Position numbers and translations under genes: made by a program
Notes under the pieces: model-generated
What the model saw: only the letters and a program-made list of their open reading frames with translations
Databases searched by the model: none
Told to the model about the DNA's origin: nothing
Part shown: positions 9,627-21,166 of the stretch, one piece after another
Layout: every line of letters begins with the position of its first letter
Numbering within the stretch: the first letter of the stretch is position 1
Assembly (NCBI GenBank): GCA_910589415.1
Contig: OU342639.1
Coordinates: 248,001-312,000, forward strand
Source of the DNA: Malachius bipustulatus
Taxonomy: Eukaryota > Arthropoda > Insecta > Coleoptera > Melyridae
DNA: 64,000 nucleotides
Reading direction: 5' to 3'

Positions 9627-10411
9627 AACAAAAATAATAATTTTCGAGTATTGGGAAATTTGTTTAAATTTAGAGGTGTTGAAATGTTTATTAAGTAGAC
9701 TCTTGGAATTATTAGCGACTTATTGTTGCCAGGTTTATTGCTTTTATTTTCTTTTATAATAGGGAGAGGATAGGGAATTTTTTATTACTCGTATAATTCA
9801 TTATTATAATTGATATTCATTGAACTTTCTAAATTTAGGTCAAATCCTGAAATAGCGGTTTTCCAATTATTGTTCAAAAATCACTCGTCAGTTTTTTTTA
9901 AATAGTTATTTTTTAAGGTGTAATGCTTAAATTTAGGACCTCCGATATTCAAATTATTAATTAAAATTGTAGTAATTTTAGAGTTTTCATATTTTTAGTT
10001 TATAAATTTAACCTGTCCCGTAACTTTATACCACGTGACTGATGTGGGTTACTAAAAGGGAAAAATCATTCCCATACTTAGTTTTATATCACTCACCCAC
10101 AGCCTCATGAATCAACATTAATGAATGAAAAACCAAAATGAACCATTTTATCAGCTAAATAATTCACAAGTTCGCAGGCAGAGGGGAATCTTCGATTTTC
10201 TCAATTTTCTTCGGCCTTCTTAATTGTTTCGACCCTTTTAATTGAAGCATTTCCGAATTTAATGTAGGCACATCCGCACATAATATAACTGCTAGAATTC
10301 CTGATAAAGACAATTAAGAATGAGATAAACTAATTACAAACATATATAAATGGTTGAGAAGTAAGAATTATAAATCCTGACACTAATTATTTATCTAAAT
10401 GCAATTGAACA
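9627..10411. other. No recognised gene
   Basis: AT-rich with no supported coding frame or repeat boundary. Confidence 0.5.
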
Positions 10412-10413
10412 TA

Positions 10414-10636
10414 AGTGGATAGAGGTGCTATGCCACATTTTTCAAAAAACGGGTTTTTGTTGCTTTTTGAGTGTTTGAGGTAGTTTTCTAACTTTTGGCA
10501 ATATCAAAAATATCAAAAATTGCATAATAACGAAACTACCAGTGGATAAAGGTGCTATGTCACACTAACCTTATCAGTGTTTTGGTGGATAAAGGTGCTA
10601 TGTCACAAAATCGGAGATAGCACCTTTATCCACTAC
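10414..10636 (+). repeat. Subterminal repeat cluster, left end
   Basis: The terminal word occurs at 10414 (with variants), 10541 and 10584 in direct orientation and at 10619-10636 inverted. Such iterated subterminal motifs are typical transposase binding sites; here that is inferred. Confidence 0.75.
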
Positions 10637-10863
10637 AAATGTATCGCTATTTAGCAAGGACATGTTACATAAACAGTGACATGTCCATTATTTTGAGGTT
10701 ATGTTTCAAGTAAGAAATTTAATACATAGCACCAGTATATCTATACACTTCTTATTAGAAAGTTTTTAGTAAATTAGTGAGTGTATTTGTGTTTGAACTT
10801 CAAAATATAATGAAAAGTAGAGGCAAACAAATTCTTAAATTATTATTGACAAAAGAAAACTTA

Positions 10864-11866
10864 TACAGGGTGCACCATGTATCCTTCTCTATATTGCTAT
10901 CTCCTGAACGCTAAGAGATACAGGGTCGGTTAAATTAGAGAAAAGATGCGCAGTTTTGTGGCCATCTCGAATTCGTCAAAACATGCAAGATATCTGTGAC
11001 CGTTGCTGAAATATCCTGAAAAAACTGAAAAATCGAGATTTCTTATTTTCCTCATATCTTTTTTATTATCGAAAATTAATAAATAATTTTTTGCAGGCTT
11101 ACATAAGCCGTTAAGAGCTATCTATCTGACATTTCAAAAATTTTCAAGGCTTACTAGATCCAAGAGTTTTCACAGTCAACTTTCGTTTTTCTTATCGCCG
11201 CCATATTATTTTTTTATGTCGTTCGATATGAAAAAAATAATGGAAACCAAAAATTAATAAACTTCAAAAAAAAAAATTTTTTTATTTTTATTCTTAATTT
11301 TTCAAAGAAAAGCCTAATAAAAAATCGTCGAAAACGTCAACATTTGTAAAATACGCCGAAATAGTGCTTGCCTTATGGTTTTTTAATTTATCTATGAAAT
11401 TCGGTCTAAAAATGTGTATTTTTTGCAAAGAAAAAAGAAGAATAAACATTTTTTTAATTTATTTTTTGAAGTTCAACAATTTTTTGTTTTATGATTTTTT
11501 TTATACCGAACAACATAAAAAAACACTATGGTGGCCATAAGAAAACCGAAAGTTGACTATGAAAATTCTGGGATCTAGTCGGCTTTGAAAATTTTTGAAA
11601 TGTCAGATGGGTAGCTCTTGACGACTTATGTGAGCCCACAAAAAATTATTCATTAACTCCAATAATAAAAAAGATATGGAAAAAATAAGAAATCTCGATT
11701 TTTCAGTTTTTTCAGGATATTTCAGGAACGGTCACAGATATCTTGTATGTCTCGACGGAATCGAGATGACCACAAAATTGCGCTCCTTTGAACTTGTTTA
11801 ACCGACCCTGTATCCGTTAGCGTTAGGAGATAGCAATATAGAGAAGGATACATGGTGCATCCTGTA
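10864..11866. mobile_element. 1-kb foldback element, family 1, complete copy
   Basis: Starts TACAGGGTGCACCATG and ends CATGGTGCATCCTGTA. The arms are inverted copies of each other over roughly 400 bp each: the block with GGGTCGGTTAAA, CTGAAATATCCTGAAAAAAC and ATCGAGATTTCTTATTTT returns as its complement. No ORF is visible. It is inserted in the DUF7869 transposon. Relatives lie at 53515-54285, 54690-55110, 56366-57669 and 60105-60490. Confidence 0.85.
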
Positions 11867-11934
11867 TTCTGCAAAAAAAAGGTAAGATTTCTGTAATTTA
11901 AAAAAAAAACATGTATTCCAACAATATTATTCTT

Positions 11935-14900
11935 CGAAGATGTAAAATACAGTCAAGAAGAATGCAGGTTAGTTCTCACAGAAGTCCAACAACTACCTAC
12001 AACTACTGAGGAAGCCAAACACAATCTTCAAGACTGCATTCCATCTAGTTCGCATGGTTTTATAGGTTAGTTTCGTATTTCTTTCCAAAAAAATTGAATA
12101 CATTAGTGCAAGTACCAAGAAAATGAAAATTTTGTTTATATTTTCAATTCCAGGTTTGACAGATAACATAGATGAAGAAAATAATTATTCTAGCGAGGGA
12201 TTTGTTCCATCAGACACCGATTATTCTAGCGAGGACTCTTTCTCTATAGACGATGAAAAATCTATAGAGAAGACGTGCACAAAAAGGGAAAATGTGAAAA
12301 AAAATTAGCTTTTTCAAGAAAGTACCACTAATTTGACCTCAGATGTAGTAACAAGAACTGAATCAACTGAAATTGTTGCATTTGCATTTGAAAATGCCGC
12401 AAAAGAAATTACTGGTTAAGAAGATGAAAATATTGCAAACAAAGAGATGAGAGATTTACGCGTATAAAATTTTTTATTTAAAACCTAAAATTTCCCGAAA
12501 GAGGCAACGTCATCCTCAAGAATGGAAACGAAACAAATCAGCAGCATGCAGAGAACGGGGTATGGAATACATTTAGCAAACAGGAAAAGTCGTGCCACAA
12601 AAAGCTATAAACAGAGATAATATTTTATGCAAAAAAAGTTGCAGGTTACATTGTGGAGAAAAATTTAGCCTGGAAGCGGGAGAAACTATTCTAAGCAAGT
12701 TTTATAAATTGGATAATAATGCAAAAACTTGTCTTCTGTTTAAAAGTATTGATATTAATCCAGTTGCTCGGCATCGAATTCATAAAATAAGTAACTATCG
12801 ACCAGTGGCACTGCTTTCAGTAATATCCAAGATTATGGAGAAAGCTATTAACCAACATCTTTTAAAATATTTGGAAGGAGCTAACATAATCAGCGACCGC
12901 CAATACGGATTCCGTAAACAGAGGTCAACTGGTGACCTCCTCACTTACGTCACCGAGCTGTGGAACGGCGCAATCGAGCACCATGGGGAGTCTCGAGGGG
13001 TTGCGCTTGATATTTCTAGAGCTTTCGACCGTATTTGGCATGGTGGAAAAACTGTTGGCAAAACTGCAGGCCTATGGCATGCCTGAGAAATTCTGCTTGT
13101 GGCTTGCGAGTTATCTCGGAGATCGTTCATTACAGGTGGCAGTCGATGGAGTTCTTTCTGAGACCTTTTCCATCAATCCCGGTGTGCCTCAGGGATCCAT
13201 TTTATCTCCGACTCTCTTTCAAATATTTATAAACGCCTTGCTTGAAACAACAAAAAATCCAATATACAGTTTTGCCGACGACAGTACCCTCATATCTTCT
13301 TATACGTTAGATGCGCGAACATCTGCCATCGACGCACAGACTCGCAGGGAGCAAGAAGTTGCCATACTTAACAATGACTTGCAAGACATTCTAACTTGGG
13401 GCGATAGAAACCAAGTCCAATTCAATGCTGGAAAAACCCAAGCAGTCATCTTCTCCAAAAAGACCACCGTTTTGGAGCCAGATATGATGACGGCGGGACA
13501 CTCTCTTACCCCAGCGTCATCTCTTCGTTTACTTGGAGTGAGCCTCGGAGCGAACATGTATTGGCATGATCATGTTGCTGGTCTGGCGAAGAGTGCTTCT
13601 CAAAAACTTGGAACACTCTTCCGCACGAAGAAATTTTGTACACAACAACAGCTTCTCCTATTATACAAGGCTCAAATCCGACCATCCTTGGAGTACTGCT
13701 CACATGTTTGGATTGGGGACCCAGATTTGACAAAAAATTTAGACACTCTCGAACATCGAAGAAGAGTAGCTGACCTGAGTCTGTTTTACAGATATTTTAA
13801 TGGAAGGTGTTCAAAAGACGTGGCCCGCTTGATCCCACCAAGAACAAGACCGGGCAGATATACACGTCGAGCCGCAGACGCTCATCCGTATCAGGTTCAG
13901 CTCGTTACACCTCGTACCACCCTATTTCAGACTTCTTTTATGTACAGAACCGCATCACTTTGGAATAGCATTCCAAAGGGCGTGTTTCCCGAAGTATAGA
14001 ACTTACAGAGATTCAAGGCCAACGTGAATCGATATCTCCGCTCATGCACCGCTCCCAGAGCGTCATAGGGATTTCCCTGCAGTGCATGTGCATTTTCAAT
14101 AAAAAAAAATAAAAATAAAAAATAAAAGCTCCAGTACAAAATGTTCGAAGCAGAACTCATTTACATACTCAGCAACTTTAGAAAAGCAAAAGATAACTGT
14201 GTGTAAGGACGGTTTTTGCTCTCTTTATCAGATTGGAAGAAAAAAAGTAGCAAACATACAGAATCAACTTAAAATTGGACAACCAAGTTCAATCACCATG
14301 TAAACAAGGAAAACATAAAAATAGACCACATAAAACTTCTCAGGAGGTAATAGATGCACTTGTGAATCACATTAAGAAGTTTCCAGCGGAAAATTCACAC
14401 TATTCGCGCAACAAAAATGCAGGCAAACAGTTTTTATCGCCAATACTTAATGTAACCACTATGCACCAACTGTACATAAACGAGTGTAAAGATAAAAAAC
14501 TGGAGGACAAGTACTTGGTAAAACTTTCCATGTATCGTCATATTTTTGAAAGTCGCTTTAACCTTTCATTTGGACTTCCTAAAAGCGACACATGCAGTGT
14601 ATGCGATGCCGGTGAAAATACTGTTGAACACAAAGAGAACTATACCTTTGCATTCGAACGTCGAAAAACTGATAGGCAAAAGCCACTTGCAGACCAAACC
14701 ATAGCGTACATTACCATGGATTTGCAGCAAACGATGCCTTTGCCCAAGTTGTCAACTTCTAAGGCATTTTACTTGAGGGAAATGTGGCTATACAACTTTG
14801 GCATTCATTGTATCACTCATTCAGGTCAAAAATCGTACTTCTTTACGTGGACGGAGGATATGGCAAACAGAGGTAGCAATGAAATTGCAAGTTGCCTATT

Positions 14901-15591
14901 TCGGTTTTGTAAACTGCTAAAAGAAGAACACCCAGCAGTAAACCATTTGATTGTGTGGTCGGATTCTTGTGCTGGGCAAAATAAAAACTTTGTTATACTT
15001 GGGCTTTATGAATATTTAATTCTTAATGGCTTCTTTAAGATAATAGACCACAAGTTCCCCGAAGTGGGCCATAGTTATCTGGATTCTGATAGAGACTTTG
15101 GTCGCATTGAAAAAGTCATGAGGAAACATCAAACCATTTTTATAACAGAGCAATATCGCGACATAATCAAGTCTGCCAGCACAAAGAAAAGTATTTGTCT
15201 TAATATGGAAAACTTCTTCTATAACTTTGAAGATATCCCCGCAAAACTATATTTGTTCAAGAAAATAAAGAATACTTTAAATGAAAAAATTAATCTTCGC
15301 GATAATGTCAAGTGGATAAGAGTGAACGAATTTGGTTCTTATGATTATAAAACATGCTTAAATGAGTACACCCCATTTCTTCAAGTTGATTTAAAAAAAA
15401 GGCTCACAAAATCTCGACAGAAGTGATGTAAACCCACTAGAGTGGCAGGGAAAACAGGTGGATTGACTCTCGATAAGCTACAAAATTTAAAGGATCAAAT
15501 AAAATTTGTGGCTGAAGAGTACAGATGGTTCTATGAGGACATCATAGAAAACAATATCGAAAATCCCAAAAAGAAGAGGAAGACATGTTAA
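11935..15591 (+). pseudogene. DUF7869-type transposon protein gene, decayed
   Basis: Exon 1 (about 11935-12065) encodes DVKYSQEECRLVLTEVQQL and ends at a GT donor. Exon 2 (from 12154, after CAG) continues in phase with an acidic Ser-rich stretch (LTDNIDEENNYSSEG) but meets an in-frame TAG at 12306. A further segment (about 12480-12764) encodes a basic Cys-rich domain (RQRHPQEWKRNKSA, CKKSCRLHCGEKF) with a TAG at about 12574. After the LINE the frame resumes at 14135 (CSKQNSFTYSATLEK, KITVCKDGFC), shifts near 14275, and runs 383 codons. That part has MDLQQTMPLPKLST (Asp about 149), VWSDSCAGQNKN (Asp about 230) and GHSYLDSDRDFGRIE. These are the hallmark blocks of DUF7869 proteins and probably form an RNase-H-like DD(E) core. 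After a TGA at 15424 the frame stays open to 15591. It has been disabled several times. Confidence 0.75.
12765..14129 (+). mobile_element. 5'-truncated LINE (CR1/Nimb/Jockey-like) with TSD
   Basis: Inserted in the DUF7869 gene. It encodes SNYRPVALLSVISKIMEKAI, YGFRKQRSTGDLL and motif A ALDISRAFDRIWHG in one frame. After a one-base slip near 13045 come GVPQGSILSPTLFQIFINAL (motif B), FADDSTLI (motif C) and the post-RT LEHRRRVADLSLFYR and RTASLWNS regions. A TAG at 13997 interrupts a C-terminus that remains open to about 14066. The 3' end is AATAAAAAAAAATAAAAAT-like A-rich DNA. TCCAGT at 12759-12764 recurs at 14130-14135 as target-site duplication; removing the insert rejoins the host frame. 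Confidence 0.85.
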
Positions 15592-15877
15592 AATTTCATC
15601 TGTTCTTTTATCACGAATAAAAAAGTTTTTACCACCATAAGTTTAATTTTTTTTATAAATATACCAGAAAGTAGAATGATAAACATGCACCTCCCTCATT
15701 TCTTTATTTCAAAATATTTATGAATAATAAGTTTTTTCTATTTAAGCACACTAAATATACACTGCAAAGTGTACTAAAAATGTATTTATGTTATGAAACT
15801 AATAAAGTTATAAACATCTTGGTGTACCTGACTCTTTTATCCACAATGAACCTAACCTTAAATTAATTATAAACTTG

Positions 15878-16108
15878 GTGGATAAAGGTGCTATGTACCT
15901 ACGTAAAAAAATTTTTTCTCGTAAAAAATTTAAGAAGATCAAACTTCTTAAATAATTTACATTTGTTCAAATATAAGCTACGGTTCCGTACCTACTCACG
16001 AAAAATCAATAGTAAAAATAAAAAAATTAACAAAAAAGTTCCAAGACAAAACGCGTTCTTCTCATTTACTCAATATTCTGTTTTTGTGACTTAGCACCTT
16101 TATCCACT
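15878..16108 (+). repeat. Subterminal and terminal repeats, right end
   Basis: GTGGATAAAGGTGCTATGT occurs at 15878 in direct orientation, a partial inverted copy near 15833, and the inverted terminal copy at 16092-16108. Confidence 0.7.
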
Positions 16109-16110
16109 TA

Positions 16111-17523
16111 TGTCTTCAATTATGTATCGAGAGATATACTTAATATGGTGTGTAACGTACCTTACTGGGGTCTTGTACAAACCCGGTGAGAATCTTCGTT
16201 GTCCTTCCTGAAAAGCTTACCAAAAGTTGACCTGGTTCTTTAAGGCGAGCGAAAGCGTTTTGATGGGAAGTGATGCTGGGAGAAATAAAAGAAGTATTCC
16301 ATTTCTCAGACCATTTTAATTCAAAAAGCTAAGTCTTTAAATGATTTTATAATGTTAAGGAATTTTCCTCCAATTTCCATTACTTTTCAAAGTTTCGTGA
16401 AACATGTTTTGATTTCCCTGGATGTTAAACAATATTAGACTGAATTGATAATTAATGGTTTCCCTGGCTTTTGATGATAATTTTAGTTTGATTGATTTTA
16501 ATTTATTCATTGATCTGTTTGAAAATCTAAATTAATCAGTCACTAATTAATTGGTTTATTCTATCCTCTAGGTTGAGATGGTCTTCCGGTTCCTTTGATT
16601 TCTGAAAAGAAGGAGAAAATTCGGGAGAGTATGATGTTCAAACATTTTGACGTTCGATGTGATTTAAAAAAATGTAATCATTATCGGTAACCCCTTCTCG
16701 AGTGTTACTGAGTAACATAATCGTTTTAGTTTTAGCACTTTGCTATTGTTTCTAGGTTTTCCTAGTTCTTTGGATAATTGGTGTAGGATTAGGTGAGATT
16801 ATAATGCAAGTATCGGTATTTAAATTAGCCTTCAGGACAGTCGAAATTTATTCTGAATTGAGCATTGATTTAATTGCTGTAATTAATTACTTGTAATTAA
16901 TAATGTGTTATTGGCATGGTTCTTTCGAGTTAACTTCTCGTATAGGTTTATAAAAGACTAAAAATGTGCTTGGTTTTAAAGGGTTTAATTTTCCCTGTTT
17001 GATTTTTGTATAATTTGATAGGTTTGTTTATTGACTTTCAATTGAAGTCCACTTTTAATAAATTGTTTGTATGAAAATATTAGACCTTAGTCCAAAGTGC
17101 CTTTGGTTACCTTAGTAACAGAATATGATTGGTTCATAAGCTTAGAAGTAAATATTGCGCATTGTGTTTGTTATTTTGTTTATTAGGTTTATCAGAAAAT
17201 ATTTTGACTGATAATAATATATTTATTTAGTCCGTTTAGACTTAAAGAATAGGTCACCTTCGGTGAGACTATGGTAGTGTTTATTAATCATTTGATATTA
17301 TAAATTATACGATAATCTCCTAATCATAGAGTTTTGATTGGATCGCTTTGGCGAGATAATTATTTATGATTATGTTCGAGATTTTATTTATAATCTCTTT
17401 TGGACTGTTTAATATTCCTGCTACATTTGTAACATTTACCAATTTTGGTAGGTACTATTTTTATATTGGTTTTAGATTTGTTTGGTTTATAGTGCTAACG
17501 TCACTTGTAAAGTTAATTTCATC
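16111..17523. other. No recognised gene
   Basis: T-rich on the plus strand, with no credible coding frame. TGTAACGTACC at 16151 looks like an LTR start but no matching end was found. Confidence 0.45.
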
Positions 17524-17543
17524 TCTCTCTCTCTCTCTCTCTT
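17524..17543 (+). repeat. (TC)n microsatellite
   Basis: About ten TC units. Confidence 0.9.
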
Positions 17544-17751
17544 TTATTATTCCTGTTAGTTTCACTGTTAATGAATCATCTGACCAGGTTAGGATAAGGA
17601 AAACCAGATTGTTTAGGGAACAGTACTGCCGTCACCTGACGTAAGACAAAATAACGACATCTCCAAGCCTGGAGGGTAGCGAATTGACCACGCCGGGTCG
17701 AAAAATAATTAATTAATATCCCACGGTGCGATACGTCATTGCGCTCGAGTG

Positions 17752-17819
17752 TTTTATATTTATCGTTGCAGCAATTTGCTGAATATTTTATATTTATCGT
17801 TGCAGCAATTTGCTGAATA
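17752..17819 (+). repeat. Two-copy 34-bp tandem repeat
   Basis: The unit TTTTATATTTATCGTTGCAG plus GCAATTTGCTGAATA-type remainder is repeated perfectly with a 34-bp period. Confidence 0.9.
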
Positions 17820-17989
17820 ATTATGTTGTTTTCGTTGGCCGTCTGGTTGGTATAGAATTTTATTATAATTGTTGGTATTTTGATGTAAGTTTAATGATTG
17901 TTGTTGGGCCTCTTGGGCTGATAGGTATGTTTGTTGGTATTTTGATTTTTGTTTATGCCTTGTTAGGCGTGATGGTTTTATCACATTTG

Positions 17990-18260
17990 ATATAAAATAT
18001 ACTGTTGATTTGGCCTCGTTGGGCATAATTGTCTATAATGTTTGTTATAAATATAGTTTTGGTTTAGCCGCTTTGGGCATAATTGTTGATAGTATTTGTT
18101 TATAAATATAGTTTTGGTTTAGCCGCTTTTGGGCATAATTATTGATGATGTTGGTTTATAAATATTGTTTTGGTTTAGTCGCTTTTGGGCATGATTGTTG
18201 ATAATATTTGTTTATAAATATTGTTTGGGTTTCGTTGTTGCCTTGTTGGGCATGGTAGGT
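17990..18260 (+). repeat. Tandem array, about 56-bp period
   Basis: The core TTGGGCATAATTGTTGATA recurs at about 18021, 18075, 18131, 18187 and 18248, alternating with TTTATAAATATAGTTTTGG. Units vary by a few bases. It is non-coding. Confidence 0.85.
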
Positions 18261-19857
18261 TTCATGATTTATTTAAATCTAACTGCTGCACTTAACTAAA
18301 GATAGACTAGTCACTTCTGTTTGAATGCTATGGAGGACCCGTCCGGCTATCACAGTGCGGACTCTAAACTAGAGCGGCGTGGTAGTGAACCGTATTTGAC
18401 CGTCAGCGCTTACACGTACAGGATTCTCTGGAGGGTCTCCTGGTATAAAGCACCATTTGTCACACAATACCCAGAACACCAACGAAGGCTTAACGATCCC
18501 GGTTTTCCTCCACAGCGATGTTACCAACTTATTAGAGTATAGATTCCGTGAAAAATTATTTGGACAGGAATCCATGAAGATATATGTAAATAAATGTTTG
18601 GAATAGTTGGATTTTGATTGCCACAACAATTTATAGGATTTTTCTGCTTGTAATGAACGACAAACAATTAAAATGTGCTTAGTATGTAGTTTCCAGGAAC
18701 GGATGCTTGTTTGATAAAATAATAATTTCTCGATGAAGTCCCAGAGAAACCGGGGTCATCTTCCTTGATCAGTTTCCGGAAAAGTCGGATAATTTGAAGT
18801 GGATGAACTTATTTGCATGGAAACGTCGATAAAAGATTATTCGAAAAGGAAAGAAAATGTTTGGCTCTTTTTCTGTAGTTTTAAAGTTGAGAGGTTCATT
18901 TTAAAATGAAGAAAAACTGAAGAGATGTTGATTAATAAAATTAATCGGTCCTTTTCGTAAGGATTATGAGTACTGCTAAATTTCCCTGATTATTAGACGG
19001 AGCTAGGAAAATATTGTAGAGGAGCAATGTCATTTAGAAAGATGACTTAATAGGTATTTTTGACTGTTAGAGTCTGTGCTGAAAACTCGGCTATTTGACC
19101 GTGTGGATTATTGGAAATGCATCTGACAATTATTTCCTTATAGTCACAAATAAAAAATATAAGTCTTGGTAAGAAAATTTACCAAATCTTATCTATTGAT
19201 CTTATTCGATATTCAAACCAGAGTGCTAGTGCATCTGTAAAGATATAGTTTATTAGCTTTATTAATAAACTAGGTATCTCCCACCTAAACCGCCTATATA
19301 CCAACCAGAGGTTCTTTTGATATTAAACCCAGAATACATATATGCTTATAAAAGCTTGGTTTTGCATTGAATTAACACTGCCTCATTCTCCGAGCGCCAG
19401 TGTAGAGACAAACGATAATTCATTAACAGGTCCTAGATCGAAAGGTACTTTACATGAACTCATTGTGTCTAAGTCCCACACATGGCCTTTTAACCTGTAA
19501 TGAAGTCGTGAATTTTCGACTTCATTTTTGTTAGTCCGCTGCCTCCAATAATGGTTTTCATTTATTTTAAAAATCATCAGGATCGTTTTATGCATTTCAT
19601 CCATAATAAAATCATGCTAATTATTAATTTCTTAACTCATTTATCAGTTTTTTATGAACAGACCGAATTTTGAGCGAGCTGAATCGAGGCAGTTGACTAC
19701 AATTTAGGAAGCCACATCGCTGATACCAGCACTATCACCGGGGACAAAAACGAAATAAACCTTTTTTTATGCACCGTGGCCTGCCTGAAAAACGGCAGAT
19801 AATTAGTTTAGGAGATACGACAACCGTATAAAATGAGCGACATTTTTGAACGAAAAT
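18261..19857. other. No recognised gene
   Basis: The stretch 18310-18540 is GC-balanced (AGAGCGGCGTGGTAGTG) but shows no protein signature on either strand. The remainder is AT-rich. Confidence 0.4.
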
Positions 19858-20040
19858 TAATTCCGATCAGACGTTAGTTTGAGTAGGTACCTAGTGCAGA
19901 ATCCGATCCAGTATCCTGACCAGTGTTAGAATTCCGATCCGGCGTTATTCCGAGTAGGTAGTACCTAGTATAAAAATTCCGATCCGGCATCATTACCAGC
20001 AGTGTTAAATTTCCGATATAAACGATAGTGCGAGATTTCC
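19858..20040 (+). repeat. Degenerate TTCCGATCCGGC repeats
   Basis: Variants of AATTCCGATCCGGC occur at about 19858, 19898, 19930, 19976, 20008 and 20034. They alternate with GAGTAGGTACCTAGT or CCAGCAGTGTTA, giving a loose 30-48 bp period. The function is unknown. Confidence 0.7.
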
Positions 20041-20194
20041 GAACCGAAGTGCCTAGCCGTGAATAGTTCGCCGTCGCTTCCGTGTTAAGGTAGGTGAGAT
20101 TTTCATACCAGCCGTAAAATTTTCATTTTCACATTTGGTTGTGTCACGGCCACCTTGGACAACCCTTCGCAAGCATCCCTTCTTACCGCACCCG

Positions 20195-20310
20195 CTCCTA
20201 ACCCTCGCTGTAGTAGCAAAGGCCCCGTTCTTGTCGTGAGATTGCTGACCCGGCGGAGACAGGGGGTAATCTCGCGGTGGCGGCGTGGCCTGGTCCCATA
20301 CAGCACGTCC
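20195..20310 (+). repeat. GC-rich dispersed repeat, copy 1
   Basis: Contains GATTGCTGACCCGGCGGAGA and CAGGGGGTAATCTCGCGGTG. The same block recurs at 25015-25130 with about one difference in ten. Both copies keep a parallel minus-strand reading frame (ITPCLRRVSNLT), which may be coincidental or a remnant of a retroelement 5' region. Confidence 0.75.
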
Positions 20311-20589
20311 AAATAAAATTACGTCTCTACAAGATAAACACTTGAGGAACAAAAGACGTTAATGTGGATCGAATTATTGATCTAGTAATGACATACACAA
20401 ATGAGATACACCTATTTTTATATCGATATAATTATGTGATACAGTGTCTAATCATTGTATACTGTATGCAATTAAGATTCAAAACATTTTTATATGACGT
20501 AAAAAATAACTATTTAAATGATGAAATTTGACGTCCGTACATGATACCCACAACGTATAAGTCATATGTATGTGTGATGCTTTAAATAT

Positions 20590-20960
20590 TATTTGTGCCT
20601 ACTGTACGCACCATGTAAAAATGCGTCGTATACACATAATACAAAGCACCATATATACACTCCTTAGTTGTGTTTCGTTGTGTCTACATTCGAGCATATT
20701 GGTGTATGCATACTGACTGTGTATCTTGTGTCTACTGCACACACCCTGTAAACGTGCGACATTTACACATAATACAAAAAACAATATATACACTCCTTAG
20801 TTGTGTATCGTTGTGTCTACATTCGAGCAGATTGGTGTATGCATACTGACTGTGTATCTTGTGTCTACTGCACACACCCTGTAAACGTGCGACATTTACA
20901 CATAATACAAAAAACAATATATACACTCCATAGTTGTGTATTGTTGTGTCTACATTGGTG
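20590..20960 (+). repeat. 133-bp tandem repeat, nearly three copies
   Basis: The unit with GTGTCTACTGCACACACCCT, GTGCGACATTTACACATAAT and TATATACACTCC is repeated at exactly 133 bp spacing (for example 20701 and 20834). The first copy is the most diverged and the last two are nearly identical. Overlapping small ORFs here are by-products of the repeat. Confidence 0.9.
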
Positions 20961-21020
20961 CTCAAACATGCGCGCGCATAGAGTCATCGTATGCACACCG
21001 ACCATGTGTTCACGCATTTC

Positions 21021-21028
21021 TATAAAAG
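21021..21028 (+). promoter_or_regulatory. TATA box candidate
   Basis: TATAAAAG, followed about 27 bp later by an initiator-like CAAGCAGTGCC, in a moderately GC-rich context, and then by a donor-terminated exon. Confidence 0.5.
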
Positions 21029-21049
21029 AGTGGTAAAGCCAAGCAGTGC

Positions 21050-21127
21050 CAGCAGCCATTTTCATTTCATTTCGAAGCTCGGAAGGGTTCTCTGTGTGAG
21101 TGTGCAGCTTGAAAAGGATTTTATGAG
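21050..21127 (+). other. Candidate first exon of an unidentified transcript
   Basis: The stretch after the TATA box ends ATGAG followed by a strong donor GTAAGTAA. If translated, the start codon would sit at the exon end. The next exon is not identified. An acceptor-like TGTATTTACAG occurs at about 23010, but joining to it gives an early stop, so the transcript may be non-coding or the exon may lie outside the window. Confidence 0.4.
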
Positions 21128-21166
21128 GTAAGTAAAGGTTTTTAAATACGTTATTACTCCTATATA

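Larger units (their letters stand above)
10414..16108 (+). mobile_element. 5.7-kb TIR DNA transposon (DUF7869-type) with TA flanks
   Basis: The left end AGTGGATAGAGGTGCTATG is matched by the right end, which reads on the other strand as AGTGGATAAAGGTGCTAAG. A TA dinucleotide flanks both ends (10412-10413, 16109-16110), as expected for a TA target duplication. Inside lies a decayed multi-exon gene of the DUF7869 kind. Later insertions are a 1-kb foldback element at 10864-11866 and a 5'-truncated LINE at 12765-14129. The 18-mer GTGGATAAAGGTGCTATG is repeated several times near both ends. Confidence 0.75.

Noticed and set aside
16151..18540. Possible LTR starting TGTAACGTACC
   Set aside because: No matching ...GTTACA end or target duplication was found.
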